Below, piece after piece: positions 22,519 to 32,952 of a stretch of DNA of 64,000 bases; the first letter of the stretch is position 1, and every line of letters begins with the position of its first letter. Made by a program: the position numbers and the translations under genes. The DNA lies in contig OX465282.1 of NCBI GenBank assembly GCA_949987705.1, positions 66,151,922-66,215,921 of the forward strand. The letters run 5' to 3'. This DNA comes from Thereva unica. Its lineage: Eukaryota; Arthropoda; Insecta; Diptera; Therevidae. The notes beneath the pieces were generated by a model. That model did no database searches. It saw only the letters and a list, made by a program, of their open reading frames with translations, and was not told the DNA's origin.

Positions 22519-22530
22519 CCGGGGTCACCA
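22519..22530 (-). promoter_or_regulatory. gypsy B primer-binding site
   Basis: The minus strand reads TGGTGACCCCGG directly against the 5' LTR end at 22531. Eleven bases match the tRNA-Trp 3' end complement seen in full in the BEL element. Confidence 0.7.
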
Positions 22531-22780
22531 CTGTTGGTCTTTTGTTTGGGGGGCACCTACTATGCCGCTGTCTACTTACGGTTTTGTCACGCGTGCTCGC
22601 ACTGTTTCAGTAACCTAAGGAGAGATTTATCGACGTACAAGAAAAGAACAAGACTTAACGATAACAAACAATTTTATTAAATTAAAAGATACAAAAATGG
22701 GGTTTTACGGAAATACAAAAGAACGCGTCCGTTTCGCGCGGTGGTTGACTCACTTCTACTTTTTATGTCTTGTGGTGAGA
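22531..22780 (-). repeat. gypsy B 5' LTR
   Basis: 250 bp, the longer of the two copies; it keeps a ~33-bp GC-rich segment missing from 10646-10863. Its left end is set by the primer site. Confidence 0.75.
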
Positions 22781-23039
22781 ATAACTTTTGGTGAAAATAT
22801 ATTTTGGTACTGCCACACATCTTTGTCTAACTGTCTCGTTTCGAAGGCGATCGCCGAGTGGGACAACGAGGATCTGCCTCAGGCATCATTTGGAAAACCT
22901 CGAGCTTCTTAACGTCCTGTTTGAGCAGTGTTCATGTTTCAGATCCATAAAGAAGAATAGGAAGGATCAACTTTCGATAAAGGCGTACTTTTGTTTTGAT
23001 GGAAATATTTGTGCGAATGTTGCTGTTGCCTGGCCGTTA
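22781..23039. other. Spacer without recognisable gene
   Basis: Sequence between gypsy B and a foldback MITE. Only short frames without similarity that I recognise. Confidence 0.5.
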
Positions 23040-23304
23040 GGTAGCAGTATACGCAGAATACTCCCACCTATCTAAACTGTAAAAGCGAAGGTTCTACACC
23101 ACCAACTTCCCGAGTTATGAGTCTTGATCTATCTCCAGTTATTTCCGAAGAACTTTGTCAATTTTTCTAATATACTAATGTATATTCGAAATAGTTTTTC
23201 TGTGAAAAAAATGATATTTTGACTCATAACTCTGGAAGTTGGTGGTGTAGAACCTTCGCTTTTACAGTTTAGATAGGTGGGAGTATTCTGCGTATACTGC
23301 TACC
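23040..23304. mobile_element. Foldback MITE, TA-flanked
   Basis: 265 bp with inverted arms of about 85 bp that begin GGTAGCAGTATACGC at both ends; I saw one mismatch. TA flanks each end (23038-23039 and 23305-23306), suggesting mobilisation by a Tc1/mariner-type transposase. The unpaired centre is about 95 bp. No coding capacity. Confidence 0.85.
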
Positions 23305-23452
23305 TAATTTATGGAAGTAGGTCATCGGGTTACCAAAATACAGGGTGATATGTAAACCTCTATCAAAAAAATTTCAAAACGCCCTAGTGACCAAACCGTT
23401 ACGATTTCTGCCCCCTCCCATATGATTTTTTGCTCGTCTATCCAAAGCCTAT

Positions 23453-23755
23453 TGTTAAGATAAATCAAAGAATTGTCATATCAAGAAAGCTTGTCGAGAG
23501 TTGAAATGAATTGGTGCAAGTGAAAACACTATAATTAAAATTAAAAATGTGAATGGAGTTGGCGACGGGTGAGATTAGTATTACTAAACTTCAAATAAAA
23601 ACAAGGAAATATTTGTAAGGCGACGAGAAATTGTGCTCTGTATTAAATAATTAGTAAATTGAGTTTTATTAATCTTGTCAACTTTCAGAAATAAATTATT
23701 TTCTTAAAATCAATTGGTCAACATTTCTTGGAGAATCTACGGACAAATTTCATCA
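23453..23755 (+). repeat. copia 5' LTR
   Basis: Begins TGTTAAGATAAATC and ends TTTCATCA. Differences from the 3' copy are at aagaaagctt/aagaaaactt, ggaaatattt/ggaaagattt and caactttc/caattttc. Confidence 0.95.
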
Positions 23756-23770
23756 GGTTATGGGCCCAGG
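23756..23770 (+). promoter_or_regulatory. copia primer-binding site (initiator tRNA-Met fragment)
   Basis: GGTTATGGGCCCAG directly follows the LTR. The sequence is complementary to the region around the anticodon of initiator tRNA-Met; the Drosophila copia element uses a cleaved 5' half of that tRNA as primer. Confidence 0.85.
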
Positions 23771-23917
23771 AAGTGGTGAAACCTCATCTCCAAGGAAAAG
23801 TCTGTGAAGAAAAAAAAACTCGAATTGAAAGGCAGATCGGAGCAGTAACGTCGCAAGTCAGAATTTGAACGGACAAGTCAAGTTAAGGAAAATTAAAAGT
23901 CGAGTCAAACGGTCAAA

Positions 23918-26900
23918 ATGGACACCGTAAAATCGCAACTTGTAATGTTGAGTCAGAACTCACAAGGAGTAGTAAACTATGTGCCGTGGAGGTTAAAACT
24001 AGATGCTGTTTTGAAAACTAAGAAGTTATATGATGTTGCAACCGGAGTCAAAGTCAAGCCGGAAGGAGCTGAAAATGTCGCTGCAGTTGTTGAATGGAAT
24101 GAAAAGGACATGGAGGCTCTGCAACTAATTGTATTGAATGTCAGTGATCAAATCGCATACAAAATTGCAAATTGCAAGACGACAAGAGCAATGTTGGACA
24201 GACTAGTTTGCTTGTACGGCACAAAGACAGCGATAAACATGGAAATTTTGAGACAGAAACTTTTTACATGTACTTACGATGAAAGCAAATCGATGGCAGA
24301 AAATTGTATGGATATTATGTCCATAGGTGATGAACTAACCAACGGTGGTGAACCTGTGCCAGAATCATGGATGATGACTAGAATTTTGAAAATGTTGCCA
24401 GCGAGACTCGCTCATTTTCGTACGTCGTGGGATAACGCGCCAGCAGCCGACAGAAGCCTGACTACCATGATCGAAAGACTGAGACTCGAAGATGATCGTC
24501 AACACGATGAGACAGGTGAACTGGAAGTGAGCTCGATCAATGCACTTCTAATGAAGAAAAACAAAAAGCAGCCAGGAAAACCACAGAACAAAACTGAGAA
24601 GGGACAAGCTAATTGTTACAAGTGTGGTCAGAAGGGACACTTTAAAAAGGACTGCACGAACAAACCCTGTGCCAAATATCTGGCATACTGCAAGAAAATG
24701 TACAGGTGCAACTCGTGTGGACAGAAAGGCCATTTTGCTAGAGAATGTACTCAACGGCGAGATGACAGCTCAGATTCACCAAGTTCACGCAAACCTCCCG
24801 TTGCCTGGGTGACAGCTAGTTTGAAAACGTCCGATCTGGACAATCAATTGAACCACCCGGAGGAAAGGATGTCAGCCTGGTATCAAGACAGCGGCGCAAC
24901 GCAACACATGACCTCGCGTCGAGAATGGTTCAACGAATACACTCAACTGACTAACCATGTGTCTGTTCTCCTGGGAGATTCATCTGAAATAGATGGCATA
25001 GCAGTCGGGACAGTGGAGTTGGAAGCCTTTGACGGGAAAGAGTGGTATCCTGTTGTACTGAAAAATGTCCTGCATGTACCTGAATTGAAATTCAACTTAT
25101 TCTCCGTGAGTCACATGCTTGATCGAGGATTCAAGATGAAATCTGACAAAAAAAAATCAGAATTTGTAACGGCTGATCATGGAATCACAATTGGACTGGC
25201 GAAACGAGAAGGAAAATTGTACAAGATGATGCTGAGAAAGAAAAAGGAGCAACTGAGTCTGGCGGCAGTTTCAATCCGAACTTGGCATGAAAGATTAGCT
25301 CACCAAAACGTGAAGTATGTACGAGATGCATTGGACAAGAAAGGAATCAAGTACGTGGACGACTGGAACAACTATCTCTGTACAGGTTGCACTTACGGTA
25401 AGCAGCATCGTGGCTCTCATCCCCTCGACGAGAAAACAGCAAGTCAACCACTGGAGTTAGTCCACGTGGACATGGGTGAGATGGACGAACGTTCGCTAGG
25501 TGGCGCCAAATATTTTCTTCTATTTAAGGATGATTTCTCGCACTTCCGAACCGTTTTCTTTATGAAAACAAAAGACGAGGCACCGGACAGACTGGAGAAA
25601 TTCGTGAAGATGGCCGAGAATCAACTGGGAAGAAAATTGAAAGTTCTAAAATCCGACCAAGGAAAGGAAATTAAAAATGCAAGGACAAGAAAATTTCTTG
25701 ATGACCGTGGAGTGTTTCACACACACTCAAATGGGTACACACCGCAGCAAAATGGGCGAATTGAACGAGAAATGAGGACCATCAAGGAAGCAGCATTGGC
25801 CACTCTACTTGCAGCAAATCTGCACTCAAAACTTTGGGCCGAGGCAATTTACTACGCAGTATTTACGATAAACCCGACTGGGACCAGTACAGTGAAAGGA
25901 AAGTCACCTGCAGAATTATGGTATGGAAGACAGATCGACTTGAATAAACTAAAGACTTTTGGATGTGAATGCTACGTATTGATTCAAGACCACAAGAGAG
26001 GTAAACTGGATCCAAAGTCGGGAAAGGGATATTTTGTAGGCTACGACGTGGAGTTACCAAGTTATCGAGTGTATCTTCCACGCATCAAAGAAATTGTCAG
26101 CTCTGGAAATGTGAAATTCGATGAAGAAAAGGAGAGAAGTCGAACTGAAGTTGAGACTGTAGCAACCGACCGGCAAATTGAAGTCAAGACTGAAGAGCAA
26201 GAAGAAATTGAAAATGAAGAAGAAGGGCCATTCTCAGACGAGGACAGAGAAGATGAAGAAAGAGGAAAAGAAGAACGAGTCGAGACAGCACCGAACATAC
26301 CAGACAGAAGACAGCTACGAGACCGGAGCAAGTTGAAAGTTCCCTCAAGGTATGGCTACGATGTGGCTGGCTATGTAAGAGGTGGAAGCAATGAAGATTC
26401 AGCCCTGATAGGTGACATCGAGGACATCTCGGTCGAGATGGCGCTGAAAGACGAAAATTGGAAACGAGCCATGAAAGATGAGTATGATTCTCTGGTCGTG
26501 AGGCAAACATGGAAGCTGGTGGAGTGCCCTGAGGGAGTCAAACCCTTGACCTGTAGGTGGGTTCTTCGCGTGAAGGCTGATGGTAGGTTGAAGGCAAGGC
26601 TTGTAGCTCGAGGCTTCGAACAAAGAGAAGGCATTGATTACGAAGAAACGTTCAGCCCCGTTGCTCGCTACGCCTCCATCCGCCTCATCCTGAGTCATGC
26701 AGCATCCGAGAAGTGGAAACTGATGTCCTTCGACGTGAAGACCGCATTTTTGTATGGCAAGTTGGAGCAAGTTCTGTACATGAACCAGCCAAAAGGGTTC
26801 GAGGACGGTTCCGGACGAGTGTGCCAGTTATTCAAGAGTATTTATGGACTGAAACAAGCGCCCAAGCAGTGGAATCGTGAAATCACAGGATCATTTGAAG

Positions 26901-27940
26901 AAATCGGGTTGTTCAGCACTGAAGATGACCCAAGTGTCTTTTATAATAAAGACAGAAGTATTATTGTAGCATTATTTGTCGACGACGGTTTGGTTGCTGG
27001 AAAGGACGAGAAGGAGATTTTCAAACTTCTGGAACAAATCAAGAAAAAGTTTGAAATCACACACTGCAAAACCATCCCGAAGGAGTTCTGTTATCTCGGT
27101 ATGGAGCTGAAAGTTGACTCGGACAACATTTCCGTGAGTCAACCAAAGTACGTGGAGAAAATCTTGCGAAGGATGAATCTTGAAAACTGCAACCCAGCTC
27201 CAACACCGATGGAACCAGGTATGGTAACAAAGAAAGAGGAACTTATGAAGGATGAGAAAGTGTCAGTTGGAACTCCCTACCGTGAAGCCATTGGCAGCCT
27301 ACTTTACCTCGCAACCGTGTCAAGGCCTGACATTAGTTTTGCTGTAAATTATTTGAGTCGACAATGCTGCAACCCAATGAAGAACCATTGGAAAATGGTA
27401 AAACGAGTATTTCAATACGTGAAAGGAACTCCAAATGCAGGAATTCGTTTTGGAGGAGACAAAATCTTCAAAGTGTTCACTGATGCAGATTTTGGAGGAG
27501 AAAAAGAGACGATGAAATCGACTAGTGGAGGACTGATTCTCAGGGGAGGCCCCCTAGTTTGGTATTCACAACGGCAGAAACTTGTGGCGACCTCGACAGC
27601 AGAAGCAGAATATCGTGCAGCATGTGAAGCAATAGACGATGTGTGCTGGATGCGAAGATTGGCGACTGAACTCAAGATCCTGCAAGATGATCAACCCTTT
27701 CCTTTGTTTGTTGATAACAAGTCAGCTGTTCATATGTTATTGAACACCCACGAGGGTAAGGTAAACAAAGGAAAGAAGCACATTGAAATAGCACGTAAGT
27801 TTATTCAACAACATGTTGACGTGACTGTGTCTATCAAACATGTTGAAGGTACAAAACAAATCGCCGACATTCTGACTAAACCTTTAAACCAAAGCCAGTT
27901 TGTAAAATGTCGTAATTATTTGATTGAGGAGGAGTGTTAA
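23918..27940 (+). CDS. copia Gag-Pol polyprotein
   Basis: 1340 residues from an ATG at 23918. In order: a copia-type Gag region (1-230), two zinc knuckles (C-Y-K-C-G-Q-K-G-H near 235 and C-N-S-C-G-Q-K-G-H near 267), protease with W-Y-Q-D-S-G-A (~322), a pre-integrase and zinc region (W-H-E-R-L-A-H...C-T-G-C), integrase core with V-D-M, K-S-D-Q-G and N-G-R-I-E-R-E (~510-625), an acidic linker, RT with L-F-V-D-D (~1025), and RNase H with T-D-A-D-F, S-T-A-E-A-E-Y and D-N-K-S-A up to A-D-I-L-T-K-P. The stop codon lies in the first bases of the 3' LTR (TGTTAA). No defect seen. Confidence 0.96.
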   Translation: MDTVKSQLVMLSQNSQGVVNYVPWRLKLDAVLKTKKLYDVATGVKVKPEGAENVAAVVEWNEKDMEALQLIVLNVSDQIAYKIANCKTTRAMLDRLVCLYGTKTAINMEILRQKLFTCTYDESKSMAENCMDIMSIGDELTNGGEPVPESWMMTRILKMLPARLAHFRTSWDNAPAADRSLTTMIERLRLEDDRQHDETGELEVSSINALLMKKNKKQPGKPQNKTEKGQANCYKCGQKGHFKKDCTNKPCAKYLAYCKKMYRCNSCGQKGHFARECTQRRDDSSDSPSSRKPPVAWVTASLKTSDLDNQLNHPEERMSAWYQDSGATQHMTSRREWFNEYTQLTNHVSVLLGDSSEIDGIAVGTVELEAFDGKEWYPVVLKNVLHVPELKFNLFSVSHMLDRGFKMKSDKKKSEFVTADHGITIGLAKREGKLYKMMLRKKKEQLSLAAVSIRTWHERLAHQNVKYVRDALDKKGIKYVDDWNNYLCTGCTYGKQHRGSHPLDEKTASQPLELVHVDMGEMDERSLGGAKYFLLFKDDFSHFRTVFFMKTKDEAPDRLEKFVKMAENQLGRKLKVLKSDQGKEIKNARTRKFLDDRGVFHTHSNGYTPQQNGRIEREMRTIKEAALATLLAANLHSKLWAEAIYYAVFTINPTGTSTVKGKSPAELWYGRQIDLNKLKTFGCECYVLIQDHKRGKLDPKSGKGYFVGYDVELPSYRVYLPRIKEIVSSGNVKFDEEKERSRTEVETVATDRQIEVKTEEQEEIENEEEGPFSDEDREDEERGKEERVETAPNIPDRRQLRDRSKLKVPSRYGYDVAGYVRGGSNEDSALIGDIEDISVEMALKDENWKRAMKDEYDSLVVRQTWKLVECPEGVKPLTCRWVLRVKADGRLKARLVARGFEQREGIDYEETFSPVARYASIRLILSHAASEKWKLMSFDVKTAFLYGKLEQVLYMNQPKGFEDGSGRVCQLFKSIYGLKQAPKQWNREITGSFEEIGLFSTEDDPSVFYNKDRSIIVALFVDDGLVAGKDEKEIFKLLEQIKKKFEITHCKTIPKEFCYLGMELKVDSDNISVSQPKYVEKILRRMNLENCNPAPTPMEPGMVTKKEELMKDEKVSVGTPYREAIGSLLYLATVSRPDISFAVNYLSRQCCNPMKNHWKMVKRVFQYVKGTPNAGIRFGGDKIFKVFTDADFGGEKETMKSTSGGLILRGGPLVWYSQRQKLVATSTAEAEYRAACEAIDDVCWMRRLATELKILQDDQPFPLFVDNKSAVHMLLNTHEGKVNKGKKHIEIARKFIQQHVDVTVSIKHVEGTKQIADILTKPLNQSQFVKCRNYLIEEEC

Positions 27941-28237
27941 GATAAATCAAAGAATTGTCATATCAAGAAAACTTGTCGAGAGTTGAAATGAATTGGTGCA
28001 AGTGAAAACACTATAATTAAAATTAAAAATGTGAATGGAGTTGGCGACGGGTGAGATTAGTATTACTAAACTTCAAATAAAAACAAGGAAAGATTTGTAA
28101 GGCGACGAGAAATTGTGCTCTGTATTAAATAATTAGTAAATTGAGTTTTATTAATCTTGTCAATTTTCAGAAATAAATTATTTTCTTAAAATCAATTGGT
28201 CAACATTTCTTGGAGAATCTACGGACAAATTTCATCA
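27935..28237 (+). repeat. copia 3' LTR
   Basis: 303 bp. Its TGTTAA start overlaps the polyprotein stop codon. It contains AATAAA in an AT-rich 3' part. Followed by the CCTAT duplication. Confidence 0.95.
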
Positions 28238-28282
28238 CCTATCTACAGCCCGCCACTTTGTAACTTGAGGTGGGACACCCTG

Positions 28283-29022
28283 CATAAAGAAAACAATATA
28301 AAAACAAAATAATTTTTCATATTTTTTTTCTTTAGCCTCCATTTTCCGACCAAACGTGAGGTTTTCCGGGAAAAGCTTATATAACTTTTTTTGTTGAGAA
28401 TTTTCATAACTTTAATTTTGTCTTCTTAACATTTTTCCAATTTCAACTTTTTTCCGAGCTACGGTCGGGAAAGCGTCGGAAAATTCTTTCAATCGGATTT
28501 TTTCGTGATTTTCACGAAGTACGGCACGGAACTCAACGGTTACCTTTTCTCCAATTGCTAAACTCCCACCATTCCAAATTTCATTAAACTACAATTTTTT
28601 TGCAGAAGAAATCTCTAGGAGCTGTACTAGTATTATTAATTTAGTTCCAGGTATTTAGTGTATGTCGGAGCTGATCGTGCTGGTCTCGGGTGGCGCATAA
28701 ATGGATATGATATGGGTCTTGATCGTTCCACAGATGATTATAACCACCAAACGCTCGGATATCGGTTGAAATGCGATAACGCTGCTGGCAGCCCGTCGAT
28801 CGTCCCTCTCGTCTCTCACCACCGGAATAGTAAAGCGTCATCATTTCGGCGATTGCTGGCGGAACAATCGTCAATGTCCCGGATCCGGTAAGTCATAGTT
28901 CCGATAGTGCAGCAATATTTTGCATTTCTGCGATTCCATTGCTATCATATTAACATGATAGGTGCGAATCATCGTGGAGCAGTCTACTGAATTAAGATCC
29001 TCCTTTACCTTGCTTTCGTAGA
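28283..29022. other. Unassigned AT-rich spacer
   Basis: About 740 bp without a gene I can support. The part near 28640-28890 has higher GC and short open frames on both strands, but none shows motifs. Confidence 0.4.
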
Positions 29023-29250
29023 CTAAGAGAAAGCGTTCGATGTGGTTAATAGAAGCTTTATATGGCAACGATGATTGCCAGAGAAAATAATAGAATTAAT
29101 AAAAGGCCTATACAACAATTCCAAATACAGAATTCTCCATAATGGAAAATTATCCAACAACTCTGAGGTGAGTTCAGTAATACGACAAGGATGCCTACTT
29201 TCACCATTACTATTTCTTATAGTAATAACGGTGCATAAATCATCTCACTA
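29023..29250 (+). pseudogene. Non-LTR reverse transcriptase fragment
   Basis: A-F-D-V-V-N near 29032 is the RT motif carrying the first catalytic Asp. After a deletion and frame change the segment from 29075 reads I-I-E-L-I-K-G-L-Y-N-N-S and then I-R-Q-G-C-L-L-S-P-L-L-F, the RT block before the active site. Nothing of the active site itself or the endonuclease remains. Clade not assigned. Confidence 0.75.
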
Positions 29251-29447
29251 TGTACCGAAATAAAATTGAAGAATACTTACTTATACTTAACTTTAAGTAT
29301 CTACAATAATCAGCATTGCAGAAAAGATTCCGGAAGCGGGCATAAGCAAGCAAAGCGGTCGGTCTCGGCGCCAGGTGGTCAGGGGCGCCAAAATGAATGC
29401 GAAAAACAAATTCGAGCGAAAACTAAAATATTGGTGGCCATATTGCA

Positions 29448-30797
29448 GGGAATGAAAACGTTGTCGCTGACACATTGTCCCGGATTGAAACAACGTCGAT
29501 CAACCTGCAACCAGTTGACTACCGCCAGCTAGCGGATCAGCAACAACAGGACCCAGCGCTCCAGGAAATCATCAAGTCACCGGAGAAGTTCTCCATCGTG
29601 TTGAAGCAGTCGTCCCTTCCAAATGTGGAAACTGCGGTTTACTGCGACATTTCACAAGAACGGGCGCCGCCGTTCATTCCGGAGACCATGACACAGCAAA
29701 TCTTAGCGTCCATGCACAACATAGCACACCCTGGCGTAAAGGCCACGACCAAGCTAGTTAGTGATCGATTCGTCTGGCCCAATCTCCGGAGAGACTGCGC
29801 AGCATATGTAAGGGCCTGCGTTCCTTGTCAGCGTGCAAAAACTCTTCGGCACACAAAGACACCAGTGACCAAATACACGCCTCCCGCCGAGCGTTTTGCG
29901 CACATAAACATAGACATTATCGGACCATTGCCACCGTCCAAGGGATACCGGTATTGCTTAACGTGCATCGACCGATTTACCCGGTGGCCGGAAGCAATAC
30001 CAATGCAAGACATAACGGCGGAAACGGTGGGCCGACAATTCCTGGAAGGATGGATCGCAAGATATGGTGTTCCACTGAGAACTACCACAGGACGGAAATT
30101 TGAGTCGTTGCTTTTTAAAGAACTGACAACGACGCTGGGAATTACTCATCTCCGAACAACACCGTATCACCCTCAGGCCAACGGCCTTGTAGAAAGATGG
30201 CACCGAACTTTGAAAGCCGCCATTATGTGTCGGACCGAAAACAATTGGGCCGATGCCCTGCCAACAATCTTTCTAGGATTGCGATCCACATTCAAGCCCG
30301 ATCTCAAAGCGACGCCAGCAGAGATGGTCTATGGTACCACGCTCCGCCTCCCAGGGGAATTCCTGACTGAACCCTCAAAGAAATATATCGCGTCCGAGTT
30401 AGTAAATGATCTTCGCAAAACCATGCAAGCCCTTAAACCCACAACCACCGCTCATCATACTACCCCAAATGTTTTCGTCCAGGAGGAGTTACGAAAGTGC
30501 ACCTATGTATTTGTGAGGAACGACGCGGTACGACGATCCCTCCAGCCACCTTCCGATGGCCCCTATAGAGTCACACAACGCAAGGATAAGTACTTCCAAG
30601 TTGAGGTAGAAGGACGCCGAGTCAGAATCTCGGTAGACCGGCTTAAACCAGCTTTCTCGACATCGGAAAACGTAGCTTTTCGTTCGGAAAGGGAAAATCA
30701 AGAAAACCGCAAGGAGGAAGAATCACAAAAAAACAAAGAAGTGACGACGCGGTCCGGTAGGAAGGTACGTTTCGCAAAGAAAGTCTCTTTGGGCTAG
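29448..30797 (+). pseudogene. gypsy C integrase fragment, catalytic Asp missing
   Basis: It begins inside the RNase H tail (N-V-V-A-D-T-L-S-R) and runs open through the whole integrase. There is a zinc region (H-N-I-A-H-P-G-V...C-V-P-C-Q-R-A-K), the first Asp (I-N-I-D-I-I-G-P-L), the Glu (N-G-L-V-E-R-W-H-R), and a G-P-Y-type module near residue 360. At the second catalytic position the expected T-D-Q-G motif reads T-T-T-G-R-K-F: an in-frame loss of two residues removes the Asp. The protein is long and open but should be catalytically dead. It is related to gypsy B. No gag, protease or RT of this copy remains. Confidence 0.88.
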
Positions 30798-31317
30798 TCA
30801 CACATTAAGAAGCCCTTGCCTTCCCCTAATCTTAAAGCGCACGATCCAACCGTCTGGTCAGGTCACGACGCTCGTAAGCCATCCAACGCGCCGAGACCAA
30901 GACACGCGCGCACCACTCAAGAGATCAAACCACCCGGTGTCCTAAAACAAAAAAACCCTCGCAATGAAAACAAGACAATGAATTTTTTTCTATTCTAATC
31001 GTAAACCATTTTTTTTTTGGAACACCAATCCGACCAAAATTTTCTACTCTAGTATTTTTCAGTGCAAATTAATTTAAAATCAAATGGTTGATGCGGCCCT
31101 AAACGTTTAATTTCTAATTTTTCTTCTAAAGAGGAATTTTTTTCTTCAATAAATTATCTACGTCATTCATTTGAAGCAAAAACAAAAATTGAATCAATAT
31201 AAATCTAATCTAAGAAAAAAAATATATACAGGTATATATGTATTAAAAAATGGTAGTATTTAAATCTCACACTATTTTTTTTTTTTTTCATTTAAAAAAA
31301 AAGTCCCTAAGTCGCAC
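30798..31317. other. gypsy C 3' tail and AT-rich spacer
   Basis: The first ~200 bp may be the 3' untranslated part or a piece of the gypsy C LTR; there is no partner to define it. The rest is poly-A/T-rich with no gene. Confidence 0.4.
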
Positions 31318-31722
31318 AGTTTCTATGCCACGTAAGAAACGCACGTTATATGTGGAAATTAATGTTCTCAGCTATATTGGACGTACATACATCGGTTATA
31401 TTTTGTTCCGTTAAACATAAATATGTATGCAAAAAGAATCGCTCTCAACGTACGTTTTGTGAGAAGATTTGCAGTTACATGGATGAGAAGTGATTTTTTA
31501 TTGGTGTTTTGTGGGTTTAAAGAAAAAAGAAGATGGCAAATGTGGATCAATGGGTATGGTATGGGTTATAATTGAAAATAAACACAATTTTTTATAATAT
31601 ACAAATATTAATAGCCAATAATATTCATGCGTTTTAATAATTTTAAATTCTGAAGTCTTTTCGAATACTCAAAACATTAAGAGGGTTTTGCGTTTGATGA
31701 AATTTACGTACGTCGTTTGATG
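31318..31722 (+). repeat. Dispersed ~400-bp repeat, copy 1
   Basis: Shares long blocks in the same orientation with 33337-33782 (cacgtaagaaacgcacgt, ttgaaaataaacac, cctaataatattca-type, gggttttgcgtttga). Divergence is moderate, with several small indels. Family unknown. Confidence 0.75.
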
Positions 31723-31878
31723 TGCGTTTTTTACTTTCATTAGGGGTGTTCGAAGACTGCTCTGAGACTTTTTGACAAATATTTTCTGCTTCCATTTGCC
31801 TTGCTCTGTGTTTTTGAGCCTGATCTGAGTTGAGAATTCTCACTTATTCTGCTCCATCAACATTGTAGGAGCAGGCAG

Positions 31879-32048
31879 TGTTAGTATGCGTGATACCTTT
31901 ATATTGTACACCAACAGAGTCAGTCACATGTGAGACGCTGACTGGATAAGACCTAATGAAAGCACCTGTCTTGTATATAACGCAGAGAAATAAAGTTGTA
32001 ATATTAAAGTGTACAAAAGTCTTCTCATTAGCATTCTACACCTTAACA
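31879..32048 (+). repeat. copia-type LTR remnant
   Basis: Runs from TGTTAGTATGCG to CCTTAACA and is followed at once by TGGTAGCAG, matching the 3' end of initiator tRNA-Met. A copia-like gag follows. No second LTR is visible. Confidence 0.6.
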
Positions 32049-32142
32049 TGGTAGCAGTCCGTAGTTAAGTCGCTAAGTAATCGGTTAGTATTGGTTTTTG
32101 TTAAGTCCCGTGTCCGTGTACAAAGGAAGACACGTAGACAAA

Positions 32143-32952
32143 ATGGCGAAGCAGGGTGATGTGGTAATACCTGTGTTTGATGGAGAAGACTATGTCGAAA
32201 AAACGTGTTACAGTATTTCTAAAATTAAAAAAATGTGATGAAGTCACAAAAAGAGCAAAAGTGACCACGGATAAAGACGATTGGGAGGAAAACAATCTAA
32301 AAGCAATAAACTATATTTATAGTGCCATTACAAATAAACAATTGGAATTTGTGTGTGACAAAACAACGGCATATGAAATAATTAAAAAAATTTGATAGTC
32401 TATATCTGAAGGAATCAACTGCATTGCAGATCGTGTGCAGAAATAAAGTGGAAAAATTGAAACTCAAATATTATAGTGATTCTTCAACTTTCTTCAGTGA
32501 CTTTGAGAAGTCTATTAATGAATTGAAAAACGCGGGTGCGAGCGTGACCGAAAAAGAAAAGTTAAACTATATACTGAATACGTTGCCGGAATCATATCGT
32601 TAGTTATATCGGTGATTTAATTGATACCTTAAAGGAAGAAGATCAAACTGCGGATTATGTAAAAAGTAAAATCCAAATGACAGAGTTAAAAAATCAAAGA
32701 GCAGATAATTCTGGGAAAAGATATAATGCGTTCATGGCATACAAAAGTCGACAAGAACGAACGTGCTATCATTGTGGTGAAGCTGGTCATATACAGAGAG
32801 ACTGCAAAAATGGCGGCCAAGCAGCAGGCGGCAGTGATACATGGCGAGTGACACGAGGCCGGAGAGGAGCCAGGAGAGGAAGGTACGGCAGAGGCCACGT
32901 CAATTTTCGTGGATATCGCAAAGTGGGTGCTTATCCAAAGTCTAGAAATTAA
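32143..32952 (+). pseudogene. copia-like gag relic with zinc knuckle
   Basis: The ATG at 32143 opens a copia-type Gag (V-F-D-G-E-D-Y near the start), with frame changes near 32190 and 32390 and a stop near 32603. The Gag core then reads K-L-K-Y-Y-S-D-S-S-T-F-F. The last block (32677-32952) holds the knuckle C-Y-H-C-G-E-A-G-H-I-Q-R-D-C and an R-G-rich tail. The protease, integrase and RT are missing; the sequence ends at a MITE end near 32938. It is a different family from the complete copia. Confidence 0.82.

Larger units (their letters stand above)
10646..22780 (-). mobile_element. Ty3/gypsy element 'gypsy B', degenerate and twice interrupted
   Basis: The element lies on the minus strand: 5' LTR 22531-22780, primer site 22519-22530, leader (with a Tc1-like insert), gag 19537-20298, protease 18983-19513, RT/RNase H 17580-18990, integrase 16928-17616 continued at 10796-11339 across a LINE, and 3' LTR 10646-10863. 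The fragments are in different frames, so several indels have accumulated. The two LTR copies match closely except for a ~33-bp segment (near 22710-22742) missing from the 3' copy. No clear target duplication is visible at the outer edges. It is older than gypsy A. Confidence 0.85.
23453..28237 (+). mobile_element. Complete Ty1/copia LTR retrotransposon
   Basis: Two 303-bp LTRs (23453-23755, 27935-28237) with TG...CA ends; I count three differences. The target duplication CCTAT is at 23448-23452 and 28238-28242. One unbroken 1340-codon polyprotein lies between them. The primer site next to the 5' LTR begins GGTTATGGGCCCAG, which matches an internal part of initiator tRNA-Met, as used by Drosophila copia, rather than a 3' CCA end. 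The copy is recent and could be functional. Confidence 0.96.
23341..28282. mobile_element. Small mariner-like remnant hosting the copia insertion
   Basis: CAGGGTG at 23341 and the complementary CACCCTG at 28276-28282 lie outside the copia element and face inward. The right end reads CAGGGTGTCCCACC on the minus strand, as in many insect mariner-like ends. Without copia the piece is only about 155 bp. Support is limited to the short ends. Confidence 0.4.

Noticed and set aside
26062..26770. Minus-strand frames of about 90-120 codons under the copia polyprotein
   Set aside because: Complementary shadows of a well-supported coding region with codon-driven composition.
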